A DNA stretch of 64,000 bases from Streptomyces durmitorensis (GCF_023498005.1 NZ_CP097289.1:5580001-5644000); one strand, 5' to 3'. Shown: positions 17,985-27,046, counted from the first letter of the stretch. Program-made: numbers and translations. The notes: generated from the sequence alone by a model not told the origin.

Positions 17985-19382
17985 GTGACCGCTCCCCAAG
18001 GCGCCGCTCCCGAGCGCACCTTCAGATCAGTGGCCCCCGTCATAGCCCTGTGCTGGCTCGTCGTCTTCTTCGACGGCATGGACGTCAACATCTACGGCGC
18101 CGTGATGCCGCACCTCATCGACGACAAGGGCTTCGGCTTCACCGCGTCGACCGCGGGCACCATCGGCTCCTGGACCACCTTCGGCATGCTCATCGGCGCC
18201 CTCGGCTGCGGCACGCTCACCGACTGGGTCGGCCGCAAGCCGATGGTGACGGGGAGCGTCGCGCTCTTCTCCCTCGGCTCCGCGGTCTGCGCGCTCGCGC
18301 CCACCGCCGCCGTCTTCGGCGGCGGACGGTTCATCGCCGGGCTCGGGCTCGGCGGCCTGATGCCGATCAGCCTCGCGATCGTCGCCGAGTTCGCGCCGCG
18401 GCGCAGGGCCGCGCTGGCCACCGGCCTGATGATGACCTCGTACCACGCGGGCGGCATGGCGGCCACGGGCCTCGGACTCTGGCTCGGGCCCGACCACGGC
18501 TGGCGCGTCGTCTTCTGGGCCGGCGTGATCCCCGCCGTCGTCGCCATCCCCCTCGTACTGAAGTGGCTGCCCGAATCGCCGGGCGTGCTCCTCGCCAAGG
18601 GCCGCGCGAGCGAGGCCGAGGCCGTCGCCGCCCGGTACCTGCTGCCGTCCCCGACGCTCGCCGAAGCCCCCGAGGCGGGCGCCAAGGGCCGCTTCGCCGC
18701 CGTCGCCTCGCTCTTCGGCCCCGGCCAGCGGTTCGCGACCCCGCTCCTGTGGCTCGCGTCCTTCGCCGGTCTGCTCCTCGTGTACGGGGTCTCCACCTGG
18801 CTCCCCGAGCTGATGCGTGCCTCCGGCTACTCGCTCTCCTCCTCCGTGACCTTCCTCATGGTGATCAACGCGGGCGGCATCGTGGGCATGCTGGTCGCGG
18901 GGCGGGCCGCCGACAAGTTCGGCGCCGTGCGGATCTCCGCGATCTGGTTCCTGCTCACCGCCTGCGGCACGTTCCTGCTCAGGGCGGAGCTGCCGCTCGG
19001 CGTCGCGTACGTGATCGTCTTCATGACCGGCATCTGGCTCTTCTCGGCGCAGGTGATGGTCTACGCCTCCGCCCCTTCCGTCTACACGCCCGCTCAGCGC
19101 GCCACGGGGCTCGGCTGGATCACCGGCGTCGGGCGCACCGGCGCGGTCGTCGGGCCGTGGCTGGGAGGCGCCGTCGTCTCCGGCGGAAACGCGTCACTCG
19201 GATTCACCACGTTCGCCGTGGCCGCCGTGCTCGGAGCCGTCGCGATCTCGCTGGTGCCACTCGTCCGGCGCAGCCGACGGACCCCGGCCGACGAGGGTGT
19301 ATCCACCGCCTCACCGGGAACAGAGAGCACCGGGCCCGTCGTTCTTGGTCACAAGGAGGGAAAGATCCTCCCCAAGCACTAG
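17985..19382 (+). CDS. Aromatic acid:H+ symporter, MFS (PcaK-like)
   Basis: A 465-residue, 12-helix major facilitator of the aromatic acid symporter family. The family motif DGMDVNIYGAVMPHLI lies in helix 1, corresponding to the charged DGxD motif required in PcaK. The loop 2-3 motif GTLTDWVGRKPMV is present, as is a duplicate around ADKFGAVRISA in the second half. It probably imports 4-hydroxybenzoate or protocatechuate for PobA, just upstream in the same direction. The start GTG has GAAGTGAGAAC upstream. A long cytoplasmic tail after RRSRRTP is low-complexity. Confidence 0.9.
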   Translation: MTAPQGAAPERTFRSVAPVIALCWLVVFFDGMDVNIYGAVMPHLIDDKGFGFTASTAGTIGSWTTFGMLIGALGCGTLTDWVGRKPMVTGSVALFSLGSAVCALAPTAAVFGGGRFIAGLGLGGLMPISLAIVAEFAPRRRAALATGLMMTSYHAGGMAATGLGLWLGPDHGWRVVFWAGVIPAVVAIPLVLKWLPESPGVLLAKGRASEAEAVAARYLLPSPTLAEAPEAGAKGRFAAVASLFGPGQRFATPLLWLASFAGLLLVYGVSTWLPELMRASGYSLSSSVTFLMVINAGGIVGMLVAGRAADKFGAVRISAIWFLLTACGTFLLRAELPLGVAYVIVFMTGIWLFSAQVMVYASAPSVYTPAQRATGLGWITGVGRTGAVVGPWLGGAVVSGGNASLGFTTFAVAAVLGAVAISLVPLVRRSRRTPADEGVSTASPGTESTGPVVLGHKEGKILPKH

Positions 19383-19448
19383 GGTCTTCCTTTTGCCTAC
19401 GCATTACTCTTGAGCCAAAGCCACGCCCGGTGGCCATGGAGGAGTGAA

Positions 19449-20363
19449 ATGAGGAGCAGCAACCCGGTCTTCTCGCGACGGGGGTTCAGCCGCGACAACG
19501 GCTACGCGGGCTTCGGCACGCAGCCGCAGGCCGGGGGACCCGCGGGCGGGACACAGACCCAGCAGGGCAATCCGTACGCGACCGCGGGCCAGCAGGCCCC
19601 GGCCAATCCGTACGCGACGAACCCGTACGCCCAGCAGGACCTGCAGCACGGCGCGCCCCAGGCGCCCGTAACCACCGCAGGACGCATGACGATGGACGAC
19701 GTCGTCATGCGCACCGCCACCACGCTCGGCACGCTCGTGGTCACGGCCGCGCTCGCCTGGGCGCTGCTGCCGGTGGACGACGCCAACATCAGCAAGTCGT
19801 TCGGCATCGCGATCGGCGCAGGCCTCGTCGCGATGGTGCTCGGCCTGGTGCAGGCCTTCAAGCGCAAGGCCTCGCCGCCGCTGATCCTGGCGTACGCCGC
19901 CCTGGAAGGTGTCTTCCTCGGCGTCGTCTCCAGCGTCGTCGACAACCGCATCGCGGACGGCGCGGCCATGCAGGCCGTGCTCGGCACGATGGCCGTCTTC
20001 GTCGGCGTCCTGATCGCCTACAAGGCGGGCTGGATCCGCGTCAACCGTCGCTTCTACGGCTTCGTGATGGCCGCGGCGATGGGCTTCCTGCTGCTGACCG
20101 CCGTGAACCTGCTGTTCGCGGTCTTCGGCGGCGGCGACGGCCTCGGCTTCCGCAGCGGCGGCCTCGGCATCGTCTTCGGCATCGTCGGCATCCTGCTCGG
20201 TGCGTGCTTCCTGGCCCTTGACTTCAAGCAGGTCGAGGACGGCATCGCGTACGGAGCGCCGAAGGAAGAGGCCTGGCTCGCGGCGTTCGGTCTGACGATG
20301 ACGCTCGTCTGGATCTACCTCGAGTTCCTGCGTCTGATCGCCATCTTGCAGGGCAACGACTGA
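19449..20363 (+). CDS. Bax inhibitor-1/YccA family membrane protein
   Basis: A 304-residue protein. A cytoplasmic N-terminal tail of about 75 residues is rich in Gln, Gly, Pro and Tyr (QQGNPYATAGQQ...NPYATNPYAQQD). It is followed by seven predicted transmembrane helices, from TLGTLVVTAALAWALLPV to MTLVWIYLEFLRLIAIL. Conserved BI-1 features include the acidic pair near the C-terminus (ALDFKQVEDGIAYGAPKEEAW). The family includes the pH-sensitive Ca2+ leak channel BsYetJ; a physiological role in Streptomyces is not established. The Shine-Dalgarno sequence GGAGGAG lies just before ATG 19449. The gene is followed by a 15-bp hairpin terminator. Confidence 0.92.
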   Translation: MRSSNPVFSRRGFSRDNGYAGFGTQPQAGGPAGGTQTQQGNPYATAGQQAPANPYATNPYAQQDLQHGAPQAPVTTAGRMTMDDVVMRTATTLGTLVVTAALAWALLPVDDANISKSFGIAIGAGLVAMVLGLVQAFKRKASPPLILAYAALEGVFLGVVSSVVDNRIADGAAMQAVLGTMAVFVGVLIAYKAGWIRVNRRFYGFVMAAAMGFLLLTAVNLLFAVFGGGDGLGFRSGGLGIVFGIVGILLGACFLALDFKQVEDGIAYGAPKEEAWLAAFGLTMTLVWIYLEFLRLIAILQGND

Positions 20364-20380
20364 CGCGTCTGACGCACCGG

Positions 20381-20414
20381 AGGGCCCCGCGGAACATGCG
20401 TTCCGCGGGGCCCT
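20381..20414 (+). terminator. GC-rich hairpin terminator
   Basis: A 15-bp perfect stem (agggccccgcggaac/gttccgcggggccct) around loop atgc lies 17 bases after the BI-1 stop. No long U-tract follows, as usual in this genome. Confidence 0.8.
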
Positions 20415-20467
20415 TCGCCGTGTGTGTGGGTGGGTGTGAGTGAGTGAGGGTGAGGGGGACAGGGGAG

Positions 20468-20698
20468 TCAGAGCAGCTTGCGCGCGGCCCGCCGCAAGTC
20501 GTACTCGTGAATGATTGCCTTGGCGTGCCCGTACGCCAGATTGTGTTCCGCGCGGAGCCAGCTGACCTTCTCTTCGAAGCGGAAGAGCGAAGGGCCTTCG
20601 TCTACGGCGCGAAGCCAGTCGGAGATCTCACGACCGGTGCAGTGGGGGATGCGGGCGATCAGATTGCGGTGGGTCTCCTCGGAGAAGACTTGGGACAT
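20468..20698 (-). CDS. DUF4287 domain-containing protein
   Basis: A 76-residue protein matching the small DUF4287 family: SEETHRNLIARIPHCTGREISDWLRAV, then SWLRAEHNLAYGHAKAIIHEYDLRRA. It is predicted to be helical, without membrane segments or catalytic motif. Its function is unknown. It converges on the BI-1 gene and faces away from the hypothetical gene at 20801, with a 102-base divergent region between. The ATG start is the first in a closed frame. Confidence 0.8.
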   Translation of the reverse strand: MSQVFSEETHRNLIARIPHCTGREISDWLRAVDEGPSLFRFEEKVSWLRAEHNLAYGHAKAIIHEYDLRRAARKLL

Positions 20699-20800
20699 CG
20701 GCGCCTCCGGACGCGTCGCGATGTGTTCCGTCCTTCACGACACCGTGCCTGAGCGTTGGGACGTTGGCAACAGTCCCGCCCAGGCGCATAAGGTCGCCGG

Positions 20801-21112
20801 GTGCTTGATACGACGCCTTTGACGGCCGCAGTGGACCAATTCGCCGACCGATTGCGGGCCGCCCCGCAGAGTCGCCTGCAGCGGGGGGCGGCGACCGAGG
20901 CGCTCGCTCTGGCCAGGGAACTGGCGGCGTGGGCGCAGCGGATCGAGGTACCGGACGCGGAGCCGCGGGAGATGCCGGACGCCGGGATGTTCGCGGCGGC
21001 CGACCAAATCACGGTCGCGGGGCGGGATTTGGCCCTTGTGCTCGAGGATTCCGGCCAGTTGGCCGAGGCACTGACACTCGTGGAGAAGGCGCAGAAGCGC
21101 GCCGGGGTGTGA
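20801..21112 (+). CDS. Hypothetical protein
   Basis: A 103-residue acidic, largely helical protein (LTAAVDQFADRLRAAPQSRLQRGAATEALALARELAAWAQRIEV). It has no recognised domain, signal peptide or transmembrane segment. The start is GTG. Coding status is supported by the strong third-position GC bias and by a bidirectional hairpin right after the stop. I cannot assign a function. Confidence 0.7.
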   Translation: MLDTTPLTAAVDQFADRLRAAPQSRLQRGAATEALALARELAAWAQRIEVPDAEPREMPDAGMFAAADQITVAGRDLALVLEDSGQLAEALTLVEKAQKRAGV

Positions 21113-21117
21113 CGCGT

Positions 21118-21139
21118 GACCCCGGCGTGTGCCGGGGTC
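21118..21139. terminator. Bidirectional hairpin between convergent genes
   Basis: A 9-bp perfect stem gaccccggc/gccggggtc with loop gtgt sits between the hypothetical genes ending at 21112 and 21147. Confidence 0.75.
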
Positions 21140-21146
21140 GCTTCGG

Positions 21147-21974
21147 TCAGACGGAGGCGATGACGCGGTCCGCCAGGATGTAGACGTTCTCGGTGCCGCA
21201 CTCGAAGGTCAGGGCGTAGGCGCCGGAGACTCCGGAGCCGCCGAGCAGGACCGGGGTGTGGCCGTCGCGCAGGGCGTCGGACAGGAGCTCCGCGGTCTCG
21301 CGGTGGCCCGGGGTCATGCAGAGCGTCGTGCCGTCCGCGAAGACGTAGACGTCCAGCGTGCCGAGCGGGCCCGGGCGGACGTCGGCGAGCGCCGTGCGGG
21401 CGTCGGCCAGTTCCTCAAGACAGGCGACAGTGCGCTCGTGGTCGCCGTTGACGGGCGACTGCACCGGGACGAAATCCGGGTGCGAGGGGTGGCGGCGACG
21501 GGCTGCGGCCAGCTCCGGGGAGTCTCCCGCGAACTCGTCGGCCGGATCGCCGTACGGCTCGATGACCGGCTCCAGGCTGTCCGCCTCCAGGCCCGAGAAG
21601 TCCGCCTGGCGGGGCAGGAACAGCTCGTCGGCCATGTCGGAGAGTCCGGGCAGGCCGCTCAGGAGCGAGGGCGCGTCCGAGGCGTCACGGGCTTCCTGGG
21701 CGGCCCAGAAGGCCCGGGCCTCGGCCAGCTCGCGCTCCCGTTCCTCGGCGAGTGCCTCGGCGACAGCCGTGCGTATCTCGTCGGTGTCCGGAGTGGTGCG
21801 GGCGGCGGGCACCGCGGCGTGTGCGGTCGCCGAGTGGCTCTGGGCCAGCTCGGTTCGCAGGGCGGTAATTTCTGCGAGCTGCTTCCGAAGCCCGTGCACG
21901 GCGTGCAGGGCGGCGGCACTCACGGCCGTGGCAGCGGCCGTGGAGAGCAGCAAGGCAAGAGGCAAAGCGCTCAC
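21147..21974 (-). CDS. Hypothetical membrane-anchored protein
   Basis: A 275-residue protein. A hydrophobic N-terminus (LPLALLLSTAAATAVSAAAL) could be a signal anchor. An Ala/Glu-rich coiled-coil stretch follows (residues about 25-100, including EALAEERERELAEARAFWAAQEA). The globular C-terminal domain of about 100 residues contains LGTLDVYVFADGTTLCMTPGHRETAELLSDAL and AYALTFECGTENVYILADRVIASV. I do not recognise the family. It is transcribed towards the hypothetical gene at 20801 and separated from it by a hairpin. A GTG start is used. Confidence 0.75.
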   Translation of the reverse strand: MSALPLALLLSTAAATAVSAAALHAVHGLRKQLAEITALRTELAQSHSATAHAAVPAARTTPDTDEIRTAVAEALAEERERELAEARAFWAAQEARDASDAPSLLSGLPGLSDMADELFLPRQADFSGLEADSLEPVIEPYGDPADEFAGDSPELAAARRRHPSHPDFVPVQSPVNGDHERTVACLEELADARTALADVRPGPLGTLDVYVFADGTTLCMTPGHRETAELLSDALRDGHTPVLLGGSGVSGAYALTFECGTENVYILADRVIASV

Positions 21975-22122
21975 TGACGTACTCCCGGTTTCAAGTCGAC
22001 CCCCGACTTCCTACATCAGCTTGAAGCCTGCACGATCCACCTGTCAGTGCATTACGTCACGAATTGGACAGGTCTTTCGGCCCGGTGTTTATCCACAGAC
22101 ATGCTCTGACCTGGGCATATGC

Positions 22123-22159
22123 ATCTCCCCCAGGAGATAGGTCACATCCTGGGGGAGAT
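22123..22159. terminator. Hairpin downstream of the thiolase gene
   Basis: A 13-bp perfect stem (atctcccccagga/tcctgggggagat) with an 11-base loop lies about 50 bases past the thiolase stop codon on the minus strand. It is the likely terminator of that gene. Confidence 0.75.
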
Positions 22160-22208
22160 TGAGTCACGAATCAATGGAGAGGCGGGGGTTCCGCAGGGGG
22201 CCGGAGGG

Positions 22209-23429
22209 TCAGCTGAGGCGCTCGATGACCATCGCCATGCCCTGTCCGCCGCCGACGCACATGGTCTCCAGACCGAACTGCTTGTCGTGGAACTGGAGGG
22301 AGTTGATGAGCGTGCCGGTGATGCGGGCGCCCGTCATGCCGAAGGGGTGGCCGACGGCGATGGCGCCGCCGTTGACGTTCAGCTTGTCGATCGGGATGTT
22401 CAGGTCGCGGTAGGAGGGGATCACCTGGGCGGCGAAGGCCTCGTTGATCTCGAAGAGGTCGATGTCGTCGACGGTGAGACCGGCGCGGGACAGGGCCTGC
22501 TTCGACGCCTCGACCGGGCCGAGGCCCATGATCTCGGGGGAGAGGCCGGTGACGCCGGTGGAGACGATGCGGGCCAGCGGGGTCAGGCCCAGCTCGCGGG
22601 CCTTGGTGTCGCTCATGATCACGAGGGCGGCGGCGCCGTCGTTGAGCGGGCAGCAGTTGGCGGCGGTGACGCGGCCGTCGGGGCGGAAGACGGGCTTGAG
22701 GCCCTGGACGCCTTCGAGGGTGACGCCGGCGCGGGGCCCGTCGTCCTTGCTGACGACGGTGCCGTCGGGGGTCGTCACCGGGGTGATCTCGCGCTCCCAG
22801 AAGCCGTTCTTGAGGGCTTCCTCGGCGAGGTTCTGGGACCGGACACCGAACTCGTCCATGTCCTGGCGGGTGACGCCCTTGGCGCGGGCCAGGTTCTCGG
22901 CGGTCTGGCCCATCGCGATGTACGCGTCCGGGATCAGGCCGTCCTGACGGGGGTCGTGCCAGGTGGAGCCCTCGCTCTTGGACACGGCCTCGGTGCGGGC
23001 CTCGGCGTCGGCGAAGAGGGGGTTGTGGGTGTCGGGGAGCCCGTCGCTCGACCCCTTCACGCTGCGGGACACCATCTCGACGCCCGCGGAGATGAAGACG
23101 TCGCCCTCGCCCGCCTTGATGGCGTGCAGGGCCATGCGGCTCGTCTGCAGGGAGGAGGAGCAGTAGCGGGTGATGGTGCAGCCCGGCAGGTGGTCCATGC
23201 CCATCTGTACGGCGACGATGCGGCCGAGGTTGTGCCCCTGCTCGCCGCCCGGCAGACCACAGCCGAGCATCAGGTCGTCGATGTCCCTCGGGTCGAGACC
23301 CGGCACCTTGGCGAGGGCGGCCTCGATGATCGTGGCGGTCAGGTCGTCGGGGCGCAGATCCTTCAGGGAGCCCTTGAAGGCGCGACCGATCGGGGTGCGG
23401 GCGGCGGAGACGATCACGGCTTCGGGCAT
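22209..23429 (-). CDS. Acetyl-CoA C-acetyltransferase (thiolase)
   Basis: A 406-residue degradative/biosynthetic thiolase of standard length. The nucleophilic Cys lies in TRYCSSSLQTSRMALHAIKAGE near residue 90. The active-site His is in AIAVGHPFGMTGAR and the general-base Cys in ETMCVGGGQGMAMVIE near the C-terminus. The opening PEAVIVSAARTPIGRAFKGSL is typical of acyl-CoA thiolases. It could act in fatty-acid beta-oxidation or in acetoacetyl-CoA formation; no partner beta-oxidation gene is adjacent. ATG 23429 has GGAG six bases upstream. A TetR-type palindrome 100 bases before the start suggests repression by a fatty-acid-responsive regulator. Confidence 0.95.
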   Translation of the reverse strand: MPEAVIVSAARTPIGRAFKGSLKDLRPDDLTATIIEAALAKVPGLDPRDIDDLMLGCGLPGGEQGHNLGRIVAVQMGMDHLPGCTITRYCSSSLQTSRMALHAIKAGEGDVFISAGVEMVSRSVKGSSDGLPDTHNPLFADAEARTEAVSKSEGSTWHDPRQDGLIPDAYIAMGQTAENLARAKGVTRQDMDEFGVRSQNLAEEALKNGFWEREITPVTTPDGTVVSKDDGPRAGVTLEGVQGLKPVFRPDGRVTAANCCPLNDGAAALVIMSDTKARELGLTPLARIVSTGVTGLSPEIMGLGPVEASKQALSRAGLTVDDIDLFEINEAFAAQVIPSYRDLNIPIDKLNVNGGAIAVGHPFGMTGARITGTLINSLQFHDKQFGLETMCVGGGQGMAMVIERLS

Positions 23430-23528
23430 GTGGGGCTCCATTGGCGAGGGGGCAGGACTCCCTGGGAAGTTACCTGCACGTATCGCGATCAGTCATCGGG
23501 CGGGGACTGTGATGCGGGCCGCATTTTT

Positions 23529-23544
23529 CTAAGCGCTTGCTCAG
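23529..23544. promoter_or_regulatory. Candidate TetR-type operator upstream of the thiolase gene
   Basis: ctaagcgcttgctcag fits the palindromic pattern CTnAGC-N4-GCTnAG common for TetR-family regulators of acyl-CoA metabolism. It lies 100 bases upstream of the thiolase ATG on the minus strand. Confidence 0.5.
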
Positions 23545-23622
23545 TCTGGCGGGGGCGCCTTGGGGGGCCTGTGGTGCCGCCGGGGGTCCCACCTGCCGTG
23601 GTGGCTCCTACCTCGGTGGGCC

Positions 23623-23990
23623 TGTCCCGCCGCTGCGCGGCGAATGTCCCCCACCCACCCACCCGATTGCCCGGCGGGTCTTACCTGCTCCCGCCTGCTT
23701 CTGCGGCTCTTCCTGTCCCGCCGCTGCGCGGCGGATGTTCCCCGCCCGCCCACCCGATTGCCCGGCAGGTGTCTTACCTGCTCCCGCCTGTCTCTGCGGT
23801 TCTTCTTGTCCCGCCGCTGCGCGGCGGATGTTCCCCGCCCGCCCGCCCGATTGCCCGGCAGGTGTCTTACCTGCTTCCGTCTGCTTCTGCGGTGCTTCTT
23901 GTCCTGCCGCTGCGCGGCGGATGTTCCCCGCCCGCCCGCCCGATTGCCCGGCAGGTGTCTCACCCGCTCCCGCCCGCCTGTTCCCCCCTG
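23623..23990 (+). repeat. Tandem array of four 91-93-bp units (dispersed repeat family A)
   Basis: Units begin at 23623, 23714, 23807 and 23900 with tgtcc(c/t)gccgctgcgcgg. Each continues with a C-rich tract containing acccgattgcccggc or gcccgattgcccggc and then a pyrimidine-rich cttacctgctcccgcctg-like segment. Each unit holds a ccgccg/cggcgg-type hairpin. The array fills most of the 748-base gene-free stretch 23430-24177 and has no convincing coding potential in any frame. Spacing is too uniform and the units too homogeneous for a CRISPR. Confidence 0.9.
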
Positions 23991-24015
23991 CAGCTGCTCT
24001 TGGCGACGATCTCGC

Positions 24016-24066
24016 TCCGGGGTAAACGGGTGGGTGGGAGGGAGACATCCGGCGCGAAGCGGCGGG
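24016..24066 (-). repeat. Inverted copy of repeat family A
   Basis: Reading the minus strand gives cgccgcttcgcgccggatgt, then a C-rich tract and cacccacccg, the same order as the tandem array but in opposite orientation. Opposed copies flanking 23990-24016 could form a long hairpin. Confidence 0.8.
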
Positions 24067-24177
24067 CCAGTGTGTGGCGACCCGCAGACACCCACCGGCG
24101 TGGCGGGGCGAGCGCCCCGCAGGCCCGCCCCGGCGGCATCGCCGGGCCAGCAATCCCCCCCAGCCCCCCCCGCAGGG

Positions 24178-25227
24178 CTACTGCGGCAGCGGTGAAGGGT
24201 CCGGCGCGTGGTGGATGCGCCGGCGGCGGCGGCGCTTGAGCAGGGCCCAGGGGCCGCGGGGCCCCGTGGGCATCGCCGCGGCCACCTCCGTGCCACCCTC
24301 CGACGCGGCCTGCGCAGCCGCACGGGCCACCGGCAGGAACCCTTCGCGCCGCGACACGTCGGGGCGCTCCTCCTCCGGCCACAGCCCCAGCGCAGCGCAC
24401 AGCGTCGGCAGCACCGCCATCGCCGCCGTCGCGTACCCCTCCGCGGAGGGGTGGTAGTTGTCGGGACCGAACAGCTCCCGCGGATTCGCCAGGAACTCGG
24501 GGCCAAGCAGGTCCCCGAGCGACACCGTCCGCCCGCCCTGCTCGACCACGCCGATCGTCTGCGCGGCGGCCAGCTGCCGCGACACCCGCCGCGCCATCCA
24601 CCGCAGGGGTTGGTACACGTTCTCGACCGTCCCCAGGTCCGGGCACGTCCCGACCACCACCTCCGCCCCGGCCGTACGCAGCCTGCGCACCGCCGCCGCC
24701 AGATGGCGCACGGAGCGCGTCGCCGGCATCCGGTGCGTCACGTCGTTCGCGCCGATCATCACGACGCAGACGTCGGGGACCCAGGACGAGGGGTCGGACA
24801 GGATCAGCGTGACCTGGCGGTCCAAGTCGTCCGACTGGGCGCCGGGAAGCGCCACGTTCCGCAGCTCCACCGGCCGCTCGGCCACCGCGGCGAGCCCCGC
24901 CGCGAGCAGCGCGGCGGGAGTCTGCCGGGCCCGGTGCACCCCCTGGCCCGCGGCGGTCGAATCGCCGAGCATCGCGAACCGCAAGGGCTCCGCGCCCTCG
25001 GGCCCGTCCGCGAACCCCCAGCCGTAGCGTCCGTCCGCCCGCGGTGGAGCCGGATGCTCCCCGCTGTTCCCGACGGACCGCTTCGCCAGCTGCACCTCGG
25101 CGAGGACCACTCCCACGGTCGCCGCCCCGAGCAGCCCGATACCTCCGCCGCCGTAAGCCGCGCCCGCAGCAATCCGCCGCGCCACCCTCGCCCTCGACAT
25201 GCCCTGCAGCCACCTCCTCGTAGCCAT
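24178..25227 (-). CDS. SGNH/GDSL-type hydrolase
   Basis: A 349-residue esterase/lipase-like protein. An N-terminal helix (AYGGGGIGLLGAATVGVVLAEV) anchors or exports it. The SGNH blocks are all visible: block I LRFAMLGDSTAAGQGV (nucleophile Ser), block III VMIGANDVTHRM, and block V PDNYHPSAEGYATAA (catalytic Asp and His). The C-terminal 60 residues form a basic low-complexity tail ending in KRRRRRRIHHAP. The enzyme probably hydrolyses an ester at the cell surface; the substrate is unknown. A second possible start is ATG 25200. It is divergent from the cystathionine synthase gene. Confidence 0.9.
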   Translation of the reverse strand: MATRRWLQGMSRARVARRIAAGAAYGGGGIGLLGAATVGVVLAEVQLAKRSVGNSGEHPAPPRADGRYGWGFADGPEGAEPLRFAMLGDSTAAGQGVHRARQTPAALLAAGLAAVAERPVELRNVALPGAQSDDLDRQVTLILSDPSSWVPDVCVVMIGANDVTHRMPATRSVRHLAAAVRRLRTAGAEVVVGTCPDLGTVENVYQPLRWMARRVSRQLAAAQTIGVVEQGGRTVSLGDLLGPEFLANPRELFGPDNYHPSAEGYATAAMAVLPTLCAALGLWPEEERPDVSRREGFLPVARAAAQAASEGGTEVAAAMPTGPRGPWALLKRRRRRRIHHAPDPSPLPQ

Positions 25228-25366
25228 ACCGCCCTACATCAACTCATTGCCCCGTAAGGACGGTCGGCCAATCGCGGGTGAAGGTGAACGACTGAACGGG
25301 AACTGAACGGGACCCTTAGTCTGACGACACCCATTCGTCGCACTACATCGCAGCCCGGAGACAACG

Positions 25367-26758
25367 GTGCAATTCCACGACTCGATGATCAGTCTCGTCG
25401 GCAACACCCCGCTGGTGAGGCTCAACAACGTGACCACGGGCATTCAGGCGACCGTCCTGGCCAAGGTCGAGTACTTCAACCCCGGCGGTTCCGTGAAGGA
25501 CCGCATCGCGCTGCGCATGATCGAGGCGGCCGAGCAGAGCGGGGAGCTCAAGCCCGGCGGCACGATCGTCGAGCCGACGTCCGGCAACACCGGGGTCGGG
25601 CTCGCCATCGTGGCCCAGCAGAAGGGCTACAAGTGCATCTTCGTCTGCCCGGACAAGGTTTCCCTGGACAAGATCAATGTGCTGCGGGCCTACGGCGCCG
25701 ACGTCGTCGTCTGCCCCACGGCGGTTGATCCCGAGCACCCGGACTCGTACTACAACGTCTCCGACCGCCTCGTGCGCGAGACCCCCGGTGCCTGGAAGCC
25801 CGACCAGTACAGCAACCCGAACAACCCCCTCTCCCACTACCACTCCACCGGCCCTGAGCTGTGGGAGCAGACGGAAGGGAAGATCACCCACTTTGTGACC
25901 GGCATCGGGACCGGCGGCACCATTTCCGGGACCGGTGGGTATCTCAAGGAGATCTCGAAGGGTGCGGTCACCGTCGTCGGTGCCGACCCCGAGGGGTCCG
26001 TGTACTCCGGCGGCTCCGGGCGGCCCTACCTCGTCGAGGGCGTCGGTGAGGACTTCTGGCCGACGGCGTACGACCGGAACGTGACCGACGAGATCATCGC
26101 GGTGTCCGACAAGGACTCCTTCCAGATGACGCGGCGGCTCGCGAAGGAGGAGGGGCTGCTCGTCGGCGGGTCCTGCGGGATGGCCGTCGTGGCCGCGCTG
26201 CGGGTCGCCGAGCGGCTCGGTCCCGATGATGTCGTCGTCGTGCTCCTGCCCGATTCCGGGCGCGGCTACATGAGCAAGATCTTCAGCGATGAGTGGATGA
26301 ACGACTACGGGTTCCTGGAGCAGGCAGGCGACGCGCCTCGCGTCGGTGACGTACTGCGCCGCAAGGAGGGTGGCGAGCTGCCCTCACTCGTCCACATGCA
26401 CCCGGAGGAGACGGTCGGCGAGGCCATCGACGTACTGCGTGAGTACGGCGTCTCGCAGATGCCCATCGTGAAGCCGGGCGCGGGCCACCCGGACGTGATG
26501 GCGGCCGAGGTCATCGGCTCCGTCGTCGAACGCGAGCTCCTGGACGCGCTGTTCACGCAGCGGGCCTCGCTCTCCGACCCGCTGGAGAAGCACATGTCGG
26601 ACCCGCTGCCGCAGGTCGGCTCCGGTGAGCCGGTCGCCGACCTGATGTCGGTGCTCGGCGGGGCCGACGCGGCGATCGTCCTGGTCGAGGGCAAGCCGAC
26701 CGGTGTGGTGAGCCGTCAGGACCTGCTGGCCTTCCTCGCGGAGCAGCAGGGGCAGTAG
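25367..26758 (+). CDS. cbs: Cystathionine beta-synthase
   Basis: A 463-residue PLP enzyme condensing serine and homocysteine to cystathionine in reverse transsulfuration. The N-terminal fold-type II catalytic domain (about 1-320) has the PLP lysine in NPGGSVKDRIALRM. The phosphate loop is GIGTGGTISGTGGYLKE and the substrate loop is EPTSGNTGVGLA. The C-terminal part (about 340-460) is a pair of CBS domains (VHMHPEETVGEAIDVLREYGVSQMPIVK and KPTGVVSRQDLLAFLAE), which in related enzymes bind an adenosyl regulator. There is no N-terminal heme domain. Direct repeats of ctgaacggga lie before a possible -10 TAGTCT. It ends before a large compound hairpin. Confidence 0.95.
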   Translation: MQFHDSMISLVGNTPLVRLNNVTTGIQATVLAKVEYFNPGGSVKDRIALRMIEAAEQSGELKPGGTIVEPTSGNTGVGLAIVAQQKGYKCIFVCPDKVSLDKINVLRAYGADVVVCPTAVDPEHPDSYYNVSDRLVRETPGAWKPDQYSNPNNPLSHYHSTGPELWEQTEGKITHFVTGIGTGGTISGTGGYLKEISKGAVTVVGADPEGSVYSGGSGRPYLVEGVGEDFWPTAYDRNVTDEIIAVSDKDSFQMTRRLAKEEGLLVGGSCGMAVVAALRVAERLGPDDVVVVLLPDSGRGYMSKIFSDEWMNDYGFLEQAGDAPRVGDVLRRKEGGELPSLVHMHPEETVGEAIDVLREYGVSQMPIVKPGAGHPDVMAAEVIGSVVERELLDALFTQRASLSDPLEKHMSDPLPQVGSGEPVADLMSVLGGADAAIVLVEGKPTGVVSRQDLLAFLAEQQGQ

Positions 26759-26974
26759 CCGCCGGGTTCGCCGGGAGCCGTGTGTGGTGAGCCGTGGGGC
26801 GTGGGACGTGGGGCGAACTTCGCGGAAGTGGTACGAGCGCGTCACGTCCGCGCAGCACCCGCTTAACACGGCTCCGGCACATTGGTTGTTGTCGGCGTAC
26901 AGGAACTCCGGAGCGGCTCCCGGACCTCTGAACGCCTGGACGCGAGGCCCGGTCCTGACCCGGCACGCGTCCCT

Positions 26975-27031
26975 CGCGGGGACCGCCGTCGTCCCGCCCC
27001 CTGGGAAACCGGGGGTGCGGCGGTCCCCGCG
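26975..27031. terminator. Compound hairpin between convergent cbs and SDR genes
   Basis: A 14-bp perfect outer stem (26975-26988 with 27018-27031, cgcggggaccgccg/cggcggtccccgcg) encloses an inner ccccc/ggggg stem. It lies in the 367-base gap 26759-27125, which contains no credible gene. Confidence 0.75.
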
Positions 27032-27046
27032 CATGAACTTCGTATA

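Noticed and set aside
23623..23990. CRISPR-like spacing of repeats
   Set aside because: Units follow directly without unique spacers, are 91-93 bp long and have no cas genes nearby.
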